A stretch of DNA of 64,000 bases. It comes from Sphingopyxis sp. L1A2A (GTDB lineage Bacteria; Pseudomonadota; Alphaproteobacteria; Sphingomonadales; Sphingomonadaceae). The notes below the pieces were generated by a model, which worked only from the letters and a program-made list of their open reading frames with translations, did not search any database and was not told the origin of the DNA. A program made the position numbers and the translations under genes. Positions 50,990 through 59,805 of the stretch are shown in pieces (position 1 is the first letter of the stretch; each line of letters begins with the position of its first letter). The DNA lies in assembly GCF_005502465.1 (NCBI RefSeq), contig NZ_SCOT01000014.1, forward strand, positions 21,987-85,986. Direction: 5' to 3'.

Positions 50990-52272
50990 GGCCGGACCTG
51001 TCCCGTGCCGCGCACCAACCATTTGTATGTCGTGAGCCCTTCGAGAGCGACCGGTCCCCGCGCATGAAGACGCCCCGTGGCGATGCCGATTTCGGCGCCG
51101 AGGCCGAATTCGCCGCCGTCGGCGAACTGCGTCGAGGCATTGTGCATGACGATGGCGCTGTCGACTCCCGCCAGAAAGCGTTCGGCGGCGGCGGCATCCT
51201 CGGTGACGATCGCGTCGGTGTGGCGGCTTGAATGGGCGTCGATGTGGGCGAGTGCGCCGCTCAGCCCATCGACCATCGCGATCGACACGATCGCGTCGAG
51301 ATATTCGGTGTCCCAGTCGCTCGCCGATGCCGGGTCGACATGCGGGCTCAGCGCCGCGACCGCGTTGTCACCGCGCACTTCGCAGCCCGCCGCGACCAGC
51401 GCGTCGACAATCGCCAGCGGTGCGGGATAGGCGCGGTCGATCAGGATCGTTTCGGTCGCGCCGCAGACGCCCGTGCGGCGCATCTTGGCGTTGACCGCGA
51501 GTTCGACGGCTTTCGCCGGATCGGCGGCGCCATCGACGTAAAGATGGTTGATCCCGTCGAGGTGCGCGAGCACGGGCACCCGCGCCTCGTCCTGCACCCG
51601 CGCGACCAGCCCCTTGCCGCCGCGCGGAATGATGATGTCGATCAACCCCTGCGCGCGGAGCATCGCGCCGACCGCGGCGCGGTCCTGCGTCGGGACAAGC
51701 TGCACCGCATCGGCGGGCAGGCCCGCTGCGACCAGCCCCGCCGCGAACGCTGCATGGATCGCACGGTTCGAATGCACTGCCTCGCTGCCGCCGCGCAGGA
51801 TCACCGCGTTGCCCGACATCAGCCCGAGCGCCGCGGCATCGGCGGTCACATTGGGGCGGCTTTCATAGATGATGCCGACGACGCCCAGCGGCACGCGCAC
51901 CCGGCTGAGCACCAGCCCGTTAGGCCGCGCCACCCGCTCGATTTCGGCGCCCGCCGGATCGGGCAGCGCCGCGATGGCGTCGATCGCGCCGGCAATGTCT
52001 GCCAATCGCTCCGCGTCGAGCCGCAACCGGTCGAGCATCGCGCCCGACAGTCCGTTCGTCCGTCCCGCCGCCATATCTTCGGCATTGGCGGCGAGGATGT
52101 CGGCGGCGCTGGCGCGGATCGCTGCGGCAGCGGCAACCAGCCCCGCGGCCTTGTCCGCGGTGGCCGCCAACGCCAACCGTTTCGCTGCAAGACGCGCGCG
52201 CGCGCCGATGTCGGCGATCAGGGCGACGGCATCGCCGGGCATCGGCGGGGCGGTGAGAGCTTCGGCGTTCAT
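50986..52272 (-). CDS. proA: Gamma-glutamyl-phosphate reductase
   Basis: A 428-residue proline-biosynthesis enzyme reducing gamma-glutamyl phosphate. The Rossmann segment is PLGVVGIIYESRPNVTADAAALGLMSGNAVILRGGSEA; the catalytic Cys lies in MRRTGVCGATETILID; RGGKGL and the C-terminal GPVALEGLTTYKWLVRG are typical. The start is the Met before AEALTAPP. No proB neighbour is visible. First gene of the long leftward run. Confidence 0.95.
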   Translation of the reverse strand: MNAEALTAPPMPGDAVALIADIGARARLAAKRLALAATADKAAGLVAAAAAIRASAADILAANAEDMAAGRTNGLSGAMLDRLRLDAERLADIAGAIDAIAALPDPAGAEIERVARPNGLVLSRVRVPLGVVGIIYESRPNVTADAAALGLMSGNAVILRGGSEAVHSNRAIHAAFAAGLVAAGLPADAVQLVPTQDRAAVGAMLRAQGLIDIIIPRGGKGLVARVQDEARVPVLAHLDGINHLYVDGAADPAKAVELAVNAKMRRTGVCGATETILIDRAYPAPLAIVDALVAAGCEVRGDNAVAALSPHVDPASASDWDTEYLDAIVSIAMVDGLSGALAHIDAHSSRHTDAIVTEDAAAAERFLAGVDSAIVMHNASTQFADGGEFGLGAEIGIATGRLHARGPVALEGLTTYKWLVRGTGQVRP

Positions 52273-52351
52273 GGCGCTGCCACTATCACGTTTTGCCTGA
52301 CGCCCGAAAGTCCCGTTGCGTCGCGCTGCGCCCGCCTTTAGGCAAGGCGCC

Positions 52352-53476
52352 ATGAGCGGGGATATCGAAGGCATCGGCGCGGCGGTCACCGCGGGATTGG
52401 CGGGGCGCGTCGTCGAGCCGCAGCACGGCGGGCCGGGCGAGCCGGCAGGCGGACTGCGCTGCCTGAACTGCGGCACCAGCCTGGTCGGCTCGCACTGTCA
52501 TCATTGCGGCCAGCGCGCCGACGTCCACCGCAGCTTCGGTGCGATCGGGCACGATCTGGTCCATGCGATTTTTCATTTCGAGGGCAAGATCTGGAACACG
52601 TTGCCGCTGCTCGCGTGGCGGCCCGGCGACCTGACGCGCCGCTATATCCACGGCGAGCGCGCGCGCTTCATCTCGCCGCTCGCGCTGTTCCTGTTCGCGG
52701 TGTTCCTGACCTATGCGGTGCTTGCGATGGTCGGCAGCGGCGGCGGGGTGGGCGAGGGCATTGCCAAAGCGGCGGCCGAACAGACGCGCTCGAACGCGCT
52801 CAAGGACAGTTTCGAGCAAGAGGTCGATCGCATCGACGCGCGGCTGGCGGACAAGGCCCTGCCTGCGGCCGAGCGGCGACAGCTTGAGGAGGAACGCGCG
52901 ACGCTGCAGAAAAGCGCCGGCTACCTCCGCGTCGCCCGGCGCCTGAGCCAGGAAGAGCTCGACAAGGGGCCGCCGGTGCTTGACGATCCCGTCGATCAGG
53001 TGATGACCGGCGCCGACTTCCTGTCGCAGACCAAGGTCGATACCGGGGTTCCGTTCATCGACCAGAGCATGCAAAAGGCGATCGCGAACCCCGCGCTGAT
53101 ATTCTACAAGCTGCAGGCGAACGCCTATAAATTCGCCTGGGCGCTGATTCCGATGTCGCTGCCCTTTATGTGGCTGCTTTTTCCGTTCAGCCGCCGCTTC
53201 CACACTTACGACCACTTTGTCTTCGTGACCTATTCGATCAGCTTCATGCTGCTCTTGTTCGTGGTCGTGCGGCTGTTCAACCTGACGATCTTCGGCGACG
53301 TCGCGACCGCGTTCGCGCTGCTGTACGTGCCGTTCCATATGTATCGCCAGCTGCGCGGCGCCTATCGCTCGTCGCGCCTCGGGGCGTTCGTGCGCACCAA
53401 TTTGCTGCTGTTTTTCAGCCTGTTTTCGGTGATGATGTTCATGTTCCTGCTGCTCGCGCTCGGGGTGATGGGTTAG
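52352..53476 (+). CDS. DUF3667 membrane protein
   Basis: A 374-residue protein with an N-terminal zinc-ribbon-like CLNCGTSLVGSHCHHCGQ (about 39-56) and HRSFGAIGHDLVHAIFHFEGKIWNTLPLLAWRPGDLTRRYIHGERARFISPLALFLF, the DUF3667 signature. A helical region rich in charged residues and then four transmembrane segments follow. The ATG at 52352 has AAGG upstream. Divergent from proA. Function unknown. Confidence 0.85.
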   Translation: MSGDIEGIGAAVTAGLAGRVVEPQHGGPGEPAGGLRCLNCGTSLVGSHCHHCGQRADVHRSFGAIGHDLVHAIFHFEGKIWNTLPLLAWRPGDLTRRYIHGERARFISPLALFLFAVFLTYAVLAMVGSGGGVGEGIAKAAAEQTRSNALKDSFEQEVDRIDARLADKALPAAERRQLEEERATLQKSAGYLRVARRLSQEELDKGPPVLDDPVDQVMTGADFLSQTKVDTGVPFIDQSMQKAIANPALIFYKLQANAYKFAWALIPMSLPFMWLLFPFSRRFHTYDHFVFVTYSISFMLLLFVVVRLFNLTIFGDVATAFALLYVPFHMYRQLRGAYRSSRLGAFVRTNLLLFFSLFSVMMFMFLLLALGVMG

Positions 53477-53548
53477 CCTAAATCCGGGCGGCGCCGAATC
53501 GTAACAAAGGCCGGGCAAAGAACCCGCCGGTCGAGGAGGAGATTTGCG

Positions 53549-55180
53549 ATGCATCATCAATGGGGCGAAATGGATCGGCGTCAGCTGATCGCGCTGGGTA
53601 CCGCGGGACTGGCGGCGCTGTCGCTGCCGGGCGCGGCCGCCGCGATGATGGCGCAGGGCTTTACCCACGGCGTCGCGAGCGGCGAGCCGGGCGCCAATTC
53701 GGTGCTGCTGTGGACGCGCTACGCCGCGCCGAGCGACACGATGCTGACCGCCGAATTGTCCGCAACATCCGATTTTGCAAAAATTTCCGGCGGCGGCAGC
53801 GTCGCCGCGACCGGCGACCGCGATCATACCGCCAAGCTGGTGGTTGCGGGGCTCGAACCCGGCCGCTGGTATTATTATCGCTTTGTCGCTCCAGACGGGA
53901 CCAAGTCGCTGACCGGCCGCACCCGCACCCTGCCTGCCGGGCCGACCAGCACCTTCACCCTCGCGCTCTTTTCCTGCTCGAACCTGCCGTTCGGCTGGTT
54001 CAACGCCTATGCCCACGCCGCGGCGCGGCAGGACATCGATCTGGTCGTCCACTCGGGCGACTATCTCTACGAATATCCGGTTGGCGACTATCCCTCGCTC
54101 AAACAGGCGGTGCCGGGCCGCGACATCCAGCCGGCGCACGAGATGGTGGCGCTGGCCGATTATCGCCTCCGCTACGCCGCCTATCGCAGCGACCCCGATC
54201 TGGCGCGGCTCCACGCACTGTTCCCGATGATCGCCCAGTGGGACGATCATGAAATCACCAACGACAGCTGGAAGGGCGGGGCAGAGAACCACAATGACGG
54301 CGAAGGCAGCTGGCCCGATCGCGTTGCGGCCGCCGAGCGCGCCTATCGCGAATGGATGCCCGTCGCCGACACGCGCTGGCGCGATTATCAGGTCGGCGAC
54401 CTCGCGACGATCTTCCTCCCCGAAACGCGGGTGACCGGCCGCGACCGCCAGTTCGAGATCGATGAAATCATCGCCGGGCCGGGCGACACGGCGGCGAAGC
54501 TCAAACAATTCGCCGAAACCGCCTATCGCGATCCCGCGCGTCAGATGATGGGCGCCGAACAAGAAAATTGGTTGTTCGACGGCTTCGCTGCCTCGACCAG
54601 GCAGGGCACGCGCTGGCAGGTCTGCGCACAGCAAGTGGTGATGGGCAGCCTGTTCACGCCGCCCGAATCAAAGGATTGGTTCGGCGCAACCATGGCCGAC
54701 AATGTCCGCCGCCGGATCGACGCGGCGCAGATGGCGGCCAAGGCGGGCATTCCGTTCAACCTCGATGCGTGGGACGGCTATCCGGCGGCGCGTTCGCGGC
54801 TGCTCGGCGCGGCCCAGCGCGCCGACGCCGACCTCGTCACCCTGACCGGTGACACGCATAATGCCTGGGCGTTCGACCTCGGCGAAGGCGGCCGCCCGGC
54901 GGGAATCGAGATCGCCGGGCAAAGCGTCACCTCGCCCGGTTACGAAGGCTATACGCGCGGCATTTCGGACGAGGCGCGGGTGTCGGCGCTGCGCGCCGCA
55001 TCGCCGCAGCTCAAATGGGCGAACACGCAGGATCGCGGTTATGTCACGGTGCAGATGACCCGCGACCGGGTCACCGCGAACTGGCACAATGTCGAAACGA
55101 TCCGCACCCACACCCCGGTGCTGAAGGCGACGCACAGCATGACGGCGACGCGTGGGCGGCGAAAATATGACGCTGCCTGA
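53549..55180 (+). CDS. Alkaline phosphatase D family protein (PhoD)
   Basis: A 543-residue metallophosphoesterase of the PhoD type, with a Tat-like signal (MDRRQLIALGTAGLAALSLPGAAA). An N-terminal fibronectin-like domain (about 35-130) precedes the catalytic core: FSCSN, VVHSGDYLYEY (Asp), WDDHEITND and GDTHNAW. Such enzymes are exported folded with Fe/Ca at the active site and hydrolyse phosphodiesters. GAGGAGGAG is a perfect ribosome site. No Pho box was recognised. Confidence 0.9.
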   Translation: MHHQWGEMDRRQLIALGTAGLAALSLPGAAAAMMAQGFTHGVASGEPGANSVLLWTRYAAPSDTMLTAELSATSDFAKISGGGSVAATGDRDHTAKLVVAGLEPGRWYYYRFVAPDGTKSLTGRTRTLPAGPTSTFTLALFSCSNLPFGWFNAYAHAAARQDIDLVVHSGDYLYEYPVGDYPSLKQAVPGRDIQPAHEMVALADYRLRYAAYRSDPDLARLHALFPMIAQWDDHEITNDSWKGGAENHNDGEGSWPDRVAAAERAYREWMPVADTRWRDYQVGDLATIFLPETRVTGRDRQFEIDEIIAGPGDTAAKLKQFAETAYRDPARQMMGAEQENWLFDGFAASTRQGTRWQVCAQQVVMGSLFTPPESKDWFGATMADNVRRRIDAAQMAAKAGIPFNLDAWDGYPAARSRLLGAAQRADADLVTLTGDTHNAWAFDLGEGGRPAGIEIAGQSVTSPGYEGYTRGISDEARVSALRAASPQLKWANTQDRGYVTVQMTRDRVTANWHNVETIRTHTPVLKATHSMTATRGRRKYDAA

Positions 55181-55189
55181 GACGGGGGC

Positions 55190-55219
55190 TTGACACATTC
55201 ATAACTCGATGGTTATGAG
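55190..55219 (+). promoter_or_regulatory. Promoter of the ArsR operon
   Basis: TTGACA (55190-55195) and TATGAG (55214-55219) at 18 bp. The -10 region lies inside the first operator palindrome. Confidence 0.6.
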
Positions 55220-55248
55220 TTAATCCATAGCCACGGAGTTATGGATTA
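55199..55248. promoter_or_regulatory. Tandem operators before the ArsR gene
   Basis: Two palindromes of the shape CATA-N10-TATG at 55200-55217 and 55226-55243, 26 bp apart. The first extends to TCATAAC/GTTATGA, the second to TAATCCATA/TATGGATTA. They cover the -10 element and the leader up to the start codon, the natural place for ArsR autorepression. Confidence 0.7.
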
Positions 55249-55249
55249 G

Positions 55250-55573
55250 ATGCAACATTCCCCCGACCTTCTTTTCAGGGCGCTCGCCGATCCCAGTCGG
55301 CGTGCGCTTTTCGAACGGCTGTGCCTCGAAGGCGAGCAGACGGTCGGCGCGCTGACGGCAGGCGCCGGTATTTCGCAGCCCGCGGTCTCCAAACATCTTG
55401 GCATTCTCAAACAGGCGGGGCTGGTGCTCGACCGGCACTTGGGCCGCCAGACGCATTACAGTGCCCAGCAACGCGCGCTCGCGCCGCTCATCGACTGGAC
55501 CGGGCGCATGAACCGCTTCTGGGAAGCGCGGTTCGACGATCTCGAAGATTTGCTCAAAAGGATGGATCAATGA
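55250..55573 (+). CDS. ArsR-family transcriptional regulator
   Basis: A 107-residue winged-helix regulator (LLFRALADPSRRALFERLCLEGEQTVGALTAGAGISQPAVSKHLGILKQAGLVLDRHLGRQTHYS). It has no CxC or other metal-binding cysteine pair (its only Cys is in LCLEGE), so it is the SRPBCC-associated type and not a metal sensor. Starts at 55250 and overlaps the SRPBCC gene (ATGA). Confidence 0.88.
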   Translation: MQHSPDLLFRALADPSRRALFERLCLEGEQTVGALTAGAGISQPAVSKHLGILKQAGLVLDRHLGRQTHYSAQQRALAPLIDWTGRMNRFWEARFDDLEDLLKRMDQ

Positions 55574-55998
55574 CGGACACCGACACCGATACGCGCACCG
55601 TAACCGTCGAGCGCGAAATTCCCCACCCGCCCGAAAAGCTGTGGCGCGCGCTGACGCAGCCGCACCTGATCGCGGAATGGCTGATGAAGAATGACTTCGG
55701 CCTCGATCTCGGCCACCGGTTCCAGCTGCGCGGCGACTGGGGCCATGTCGACTGCGAGATCCTCGACGTCGAACCGGGGCGCAGTCTCTCCTACAGCTGG
55801 AACCACGCGCACGACGATCCCGCCTACGCGCTGGAAAGCACCGTGACCTTCACGCTCGAACCGACGTCTGCCGGCACGCGGCTGCGCATGGAGCAGGTCG
55901 GCTTCCGCCCTGACCAGAAGCAGGCTTTCGGCGGCGCCAAGGGCGGCTGGCGCATCCATCTCGAAAATCTCGAAAAGGTCGTGGCGACGCTCGACTGA
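55570..55998 (+). CDS. SRPBCC/AHSA1-like domain protein
   Basis: A 142-residue START-like protein (REIPHPPEKLWRALTQPHLIAEWLMKNDF...SYSWNHAHDDPAYALESTVTFTLEPTSAGTRLRMEQVGF). These proteins bind hydrophobic ligands and are typically encoded behind an ArsR regulator of this class. The ATG overlaps the ArsR stop. Ligand unknown. Confidence 0.87.
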   Translation: MTDTDTDTRTVTVEREIPHPPEKLWRALTQPHLIAEWLMKNDFGLDLGHRFQLRGDWGHVDCEILDVEPGRSLSYSWNHAHDDPAYALESTVTFTLEPTSAGTRLRMEQVGFRPDQKQAFGGAKGGWRIHLENLEKVVATLD

Positions 55999-56019
55999 CA
56001 GTCAGACAGGGAGAATATC

Positions 56020-56235
56020 ATGAACTGGAGCCTGTGGATCCGGCAGTTTCACCGCTGGGTATCGATCCTCTTTTCGGCGATCGTTCTCGCCATATTCGTG
56101 ACGCTCGGCCTCGGGCATCAGCCGGTCGAGTGGGTCTATTATCTGCCGCTGCCGCCGCTTTTCCTCCTGATATTCTCCGGCCTCTACATGTTCTTCCGGC
56201 CGTATTTCAGGAAGCGCGGGAGCGCAGCGGACTGA
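56020..56235 (+). CDS. Small membrane protein
   Basis: A 71-residue protein with two hydrophobic helices (about 14-32 and 40-60) and a basic C-terminus (FRPYFRKRGSAAD). AGGGAGA precedes the ATG; it follows the SRPBCC gene by 21 bp and looks like its operon partner. I know no functional assignment. Confidence 0.7.
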   Translation: MNWSLWIRQFHRWVSILFSAIVLAIFVTLGLGHQPVEWVYYLPLPPLFLLIFSGLYMFFRPYFRKRGSAAD

Positions 56236-56239
56236 CCCC

Positions 56240-57163
56240 TCAGCTATACGGCGGCGTGTCCTCGAACTCGGCGAACCAGGGATAATCATTCGCCACGCTG
56301 ACGGTGAAATTGGCGGGCCGCTTTTCGAGGAAGCTCGACACCCCCTCGGCCGCATCGGCGCTGCGACCGCGCGCGAAAATGGCGCGGCTGTCCCAGCGGT
56401 GGGCGCTCATCGGGTGCGGCGCACCCAGCATCCGCCACAGCATGTGGCGGGTCAGGGCGACCGACACCGGCGCGCTGTGATCGGTCAGCTCGCGCGCCTT
56501 GGCGATCGCGGCATCGACCAGCGCGCCGGGGGTGTGCACCGACTGCACCAATCCCTTGTCATGCGCTTCGGCGGCGTCGATCAGGCGGCCCGAATAGCAC
56601 CAGTCGACCGCGTTTTGGATGCCAACCAGTCGCGGCAGGAACCAGCTCGACGCGGCCTCGGGCACGATCCCGCGCCGCGCGAAGACAAAGCCGTAGCGCG
56701 CGGTCTCGCTGGCCAGCCGCGCGTCCATCGACAGCGTCATCGTTGCCCCGATCCCAACCGCGGCGCCGTTGATCGCGCCGAGCACCGGCTTTTTACAGTC
56801 GAAAATCCGCATCGACACGCGCCCGCCCGAATCGCGGATCAGCGGGTGCGACCAGTCGATCGTCCCATCGTCGGCAACCGGACTCGCTGCCACGCCATCG
56901 GGCAGCAGCACCGCCTTGTCGGCGCGTTTTGCATAGTCAAAGGTCGCCGCGCCCCGACCCAGGTCAGCGCCGGCGCAATAGGCGCGGTCGCCCGATCCGG
57001 TAAAGATCACCGCACGCACGCCATCGTCGGCGTCACATTCATCGAGCGCCGCGACAATTTCCAGCATCATCTCGGTGGTAAAGGCGTTCATCCGGTCGGG
57101 CCGGTGCAGCGTCAGCAGCGCAATGCCTTCGTGCCGATCGAGGCGAATCTGCTCAAAGCTCAT
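56240..57163 (-). CDS. Enoyl-CoA hydratase/isomerase-family protein
   Basis: A 307-residue crotonase-fold enzyme. AFTTEMMLEIVAALDE, the oxyanion-hole CAGADLG and GAINGAAVGIGATMTLSMDARLAS are the conserved blocks; the Glu pattern for hydratase activity is partial (GIVPEAASSWFLPRLVG). The long internal segment (about 80-120) is seen in large hydratase-like paralogues. AAGGAGAG precedes the ATG at 57163. It ends 4 bp from the small membrane gene (convergent). Confidence 0.85.
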   Translation of the reverse strand: MSFEQIRLDRHEGIALLTLHRPDRMNAFTTEMMLEIVAALDECDADDGVRAVIFTGSGDRAYCAGADLGRGAATFDYAKRADKAVLLPDGVAASPVADDGTIDWSHPLIRDSGGRVSMRIFDCKKPVLGAINGAAVGIGATMTLSMDARLASETARYGFVFARRGIVPEAASSWFLPRLVGIQNAVDWCYSGRLIDAAEAHDKGLVQSVHTPGALVDAAIAKARELTDHSAPVSVALTRHMLWRMLGAPHPMSAHRWDSRAIFARGRSADAAEGVSSFLEKRPANFTVSVANDYPWFAEFEDTPPYS

Positions 57164-57370
57164 GATCTCTCTCCTTGGTTGGGCCATCGTTGCAAGCGAT
57201 CCGTGCGAGCGCAAGCACTAGTTGACGTAGACGTAAAGTGACGGGTGAGCATGACGGGTGACGCGCCGTGGCTTTGCCGCTATAGGCGCCCCATCGCCCC
57301 GGCACCGCGCCTTTCGATGAGTCGCCTTTGCCGGGGCCAGCTATTTTGATGCTAAGGAAAGTCTCTGCCC

Positions 57371-58150
57371 ATGGCCCGTCGCCGCCAGATTTACGAAGGC
57401 AAAGCCAAGATCCTCTATGAAGGCCCCGAACCGGGCACGTTGATCCAGTATTTCAAGGATGATGCGACTGCGTTCAACGCGCAAAAGCGCGGGACGATCA
57501 ACGGCAAGGGCGTGCTCAACAACCGGATTTCCGAGCATGTGTTCACGCTGCTCGGCAATATCGGCGTGCCGCATCATTTCATCCGCCGCCTCAACATGCG
57601 CGAGCAGTTGATCCGCCAGGTCGAGATCGTGCCGATCGAGGTCATCGTGCGCAATGTTGCCGCGGGCACGCTGTCAAAGCGGCTCGGCATCGAGGAGGGC
57701 ACCCAGCTCCCCCGCACCCTGATCGAATATTGCTACAAGGATGACGCGCTCGGCGATCCGCTGGTTGCCGAGGAGCATATCGCCTGTTTCAGCTGGTGCA
57801 GCCAGGAAGAGCTGCACGACATTCAGGACATGGCGATCCGCATCAATGATTTCATGAGCGGCATGTTCGCTGCGGTCGGCATCCGGCTCGTCGATTTCAA
57901 GCTCGAGTTCGGGCGCCTGTACGAAGGCGATTTCAGCCGCATCATCCTCGCCGACGAGATCAGCCCCGACGGCTGCCGCCTGTGGGACATGACGACGAAC
58001 GAAAAGCTCGACAAGGATCGCTTTCGCCGTGACCTCGGCGGCGAAGTCGAAGCCTATCAGGAAGTCGCGCGCCGGCTCGGCCTGCTGCCCGAAGGCGGCG
58101 ACCACACGGTGCTCGACCTCGACAGCCACCGGAAGAAACGCGACAAATAA
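57371..58150 (+). CDS. purC: Phosphoribosylaminoimidazole-succinocarboxamide synthase
   Basis: A 259-residue SAICAR synthetase of purine biosynthesis. [48 protein letters not shown] and [14 protein letters not shown] are the substrate and ATP motifs. AAGGAAAG precedes the ATG. About 200 bp upstream are free of genes. Confidence 0.97.
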   Translation: MARRRQIYEGKAKILYEGPEPGTLIQYFKDDATAFNAQKRGTINGKGVLNNRISEHVFTLLGNIGVPHHFIRRLNMREQLIRQVEIVPIEVIVRNVAAGTLSKRLGIEEGTQLPRTLIEYCYKDDALGDPLVAEEHIACFSWCSQEELHDIQDMAIRINDFMSGMFAAVGIRLVDFKLEFGRLYEGDFSRIILADEISPDGCRLWDMTTNEKLDKDRFRRDLGGEVEAYQEVARRLGLLPEGGDHTVLDLDSHRKKRDK

Positions 58151-58213
58151 GTCGGTGATCCGCGCATGAAGCGCGCAAAATTATCCGGTTGGTAACCATC
58201 CCGGCGCTATGCG

Positions 58214-58234
58214 ATCCCCAAGAATAGTGGGGAT
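58214..58234 (+). promoter_or_regulatory. Hairpin masking the Shine-Dalgarno of the ICMT-like gene
   Basis: ATCCCCA-AGAATAG-TGGGGAT: a 7-bp GC-rich stem. The right arm contains GGGGA, which is the best ribosome site for the ATG at 58243 (9 bp away), so pairing would block translation. Confidence 0.5.
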
Positions 58235-58242
58235 ATGGCACC

Positions 58243-58884
58243 ATGAGCGGATCGAGTGGGCAAGCGCAGCCAGCAGCGCGCAGTTTCGATTGGGACCTTT
58301 TGGAAAAGGTCGTCGTCGTCGTGCTGTTGGGGCTGCTGGCTTCAAGGCTGATCCCCTCGGCGATCGAAACCGGCCATTATCAAAATTGGCTGCTCCTTGT
58401 CGCGGAAAGCTGCGTCGTCTTCTTCGTCCTTTTCCGCCGCTCGACCGACAGTATCTCGCTGCGCCCGCTCGACTGGGCGCTGGGCTTTGGCGGGACGCTC
58501 GCCCCGATGCTGGTGACGGCGTCAAGCGATACCCCGCTGGTGCCCTTGGCGCTGTGCAGTTTCCTGATCATCGGCGGCATGCTGTTCCAGCTTTACGCGA
58601 AATTCACGCTGCGGCGCAGCTTTGGCGTGATCGCCGCCAACCGCGGGGTAAAGGTCAGCGGTCCGTACCGCCTGATGCGCCACCCGATGTACGCGGGCTA
58701 CACGTTGACGCACATCGGCTTTCTGCTCAGCGGCCCCAATTGGTGGAATCTGGGCGTCTATAGCCTGGGTCTGGCGCTCAATATCTCGCGCATCCTGGCC
58801 GAAGAACGCGTGTTGATGGCGGACCCGGCCTATCAGGAATTGAGCCGCAAGGTGCGTTACCGGTTGATCCCTTATATTTTTTGA
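58243..58884 (+). CDS. Isoprenylcysteine carboxyl-methyltransferase-like membrane protein
   Basis: A 213-residue integral membrane protein of the ICMT/PEMT-like methyltransferase group. The C-terminal SGPYRLMRHPMYAGYTLTHIGFLL and AEERVLMADPAYQELSRKVRYRLIPYIF are the SAM-binding signature. At least four hydrophobic helices. Bacterial members methylate unknown membrane substrates. The stop is 15 bp before the sterol desaturase-like gene, suggesting co-transcription. Confidence 0.85.
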   Translation: MSGSSGQAQPAARSFDWDLLEKVVVVVLLGLLASRLIPSAIETGHYQNWLLLVAESCVVFFVLFRRSTDSISLRPLDWALGFGGTLAPMLVTASSDTPLVPLALCSFLIIGGMLFQLYAKFTLRRSFGVIAANRGVKVSGPYRLMRHPMYAGYTLTHIGFLLSGPNWWNLGVYSLGLALNISRILAEERVLMADPAYQELSRKVRYRLIPYIF

Positions 58885-58899
58885 CGGAGCGGCGCGGCG

Positions 58900-59736
58900 G
58901 TGGATTTCCTGCTGAAACTGGTCGACCTGCAAAGCGCGTGGCTGATCGCGCTGATCTTCCTGCCGCTCGAACGGCTGCTGCCGGCGCGTCCGGCGCAAGG
59001 GCCGCTGCGGCGGGGATGGTTCAACGACGCCGTCTTTTTCCTCCTCAACCGTATCCCGATCGGCATTGGTTTGCTGGTTGTTGCGGCCGGTGCGATCGCT
59101 ATCGGGCAAGCGCTGCTTCCGGCCGCATTTCGCGCCAGCGTCGCGCAGCAACCTTTGTGGCTTCAGGTTGTGGCGCTGATGCTGGTCGCCGACCTGTGTT
59201 TCTATGCCATGCACCGGTTGTTCCATACGCTGCCGTCGCTGTGGCGTTTTCACGCGATCCACCACAGCATCGAGGAACTGGATTGGCTGGCGGCGCACCG
59301 CGTCCACCCGGTCGACCAGATCCTGACCAAGGGCGCGTCGATCGCGCCGGTCTTTGCGCTCGGCTTTGCGGATGGCGCAATCGCGATTTTCTTCATCCTG
59401 TACCAATGGCATTCGTTGATGCTGCACGCCAATCTGCGCGTCAATTTTGGCCCATTGCACTGGGTCTTTGCGTCGCCATGTTTCCACCATTGGCACCATG
59501 CCGATCATCCCGAGGCGTGGAACCGCAATTTTTCGGCCCAGTTTCCGATCTGGGATATTGTCTTTGGCACCGCGCATATGCGGCGCGACGCGATGCCGAC
59601 GCGCTATGGCATCGACGACGATGTTCCGGTCACCTATGCCCGCCAGCTCCTCTACCCGTTTCGGCGCGGCCGCGGTGAAACCGAGCCCGCGGCGAGCCCC
59701 GAAACAGAGGGCGTTGCGGTCGCCCGACAGGGTTAA
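58900..59736 (+). CDS. Sterol desaturase/fatty acid hydroxylase-family protein
   Basis: A 278-residue membrane diiron enzyme. The histidine boxes are HRLFH, HAIHHS and HHWHHADH, typical of the fatty-acid hydroxylase superfamily. The start is a GTG at 58900. In sphingomonads such genes are candidates for modifying sphingolipid or carotenoid/hopanoid chains, but the substrate is not visible. Follows the ICMT-like gene at 15 bp. Confidence 0.87.
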   Translation: MDFLLKLVDLQSAWLIALIFLPLERLLPARPAQGPLRRGWFNDAVFFLLNRIPIGIGLLVVAAGAIAIGQALLPAAFRASVAQQPLWLQVVALMLVADLCFYAMHRLFHTLPSLWRFHAIHHSIEELDWLAAHRVHPVDQILTKGASIAPVFALGFADGAIAIFFILYQWHSLMLHANLRVNFGPLHWVFASPCFHHWHHADHPEAWNRNFSAQFPIWDIVFGTAHMRRDAMPTRYGIDDDVPVTYARQLLYPFRRGRGETEPAASPETEGVAVARQG

Positions 59737-59805
59737 TTTGCCGGGCCATTCGTCGGCCTTTCACGCGCCAAGCAAATGATAAGACGCGCTTTCGATCCTT
59801 AACCG

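Noticed and set aside
52286..54634. Open frame of over 780 codons antisense to DUF3667 and PhoD genes
   Set aside because: Spans two well-supported genes and the gap between them; no motif.
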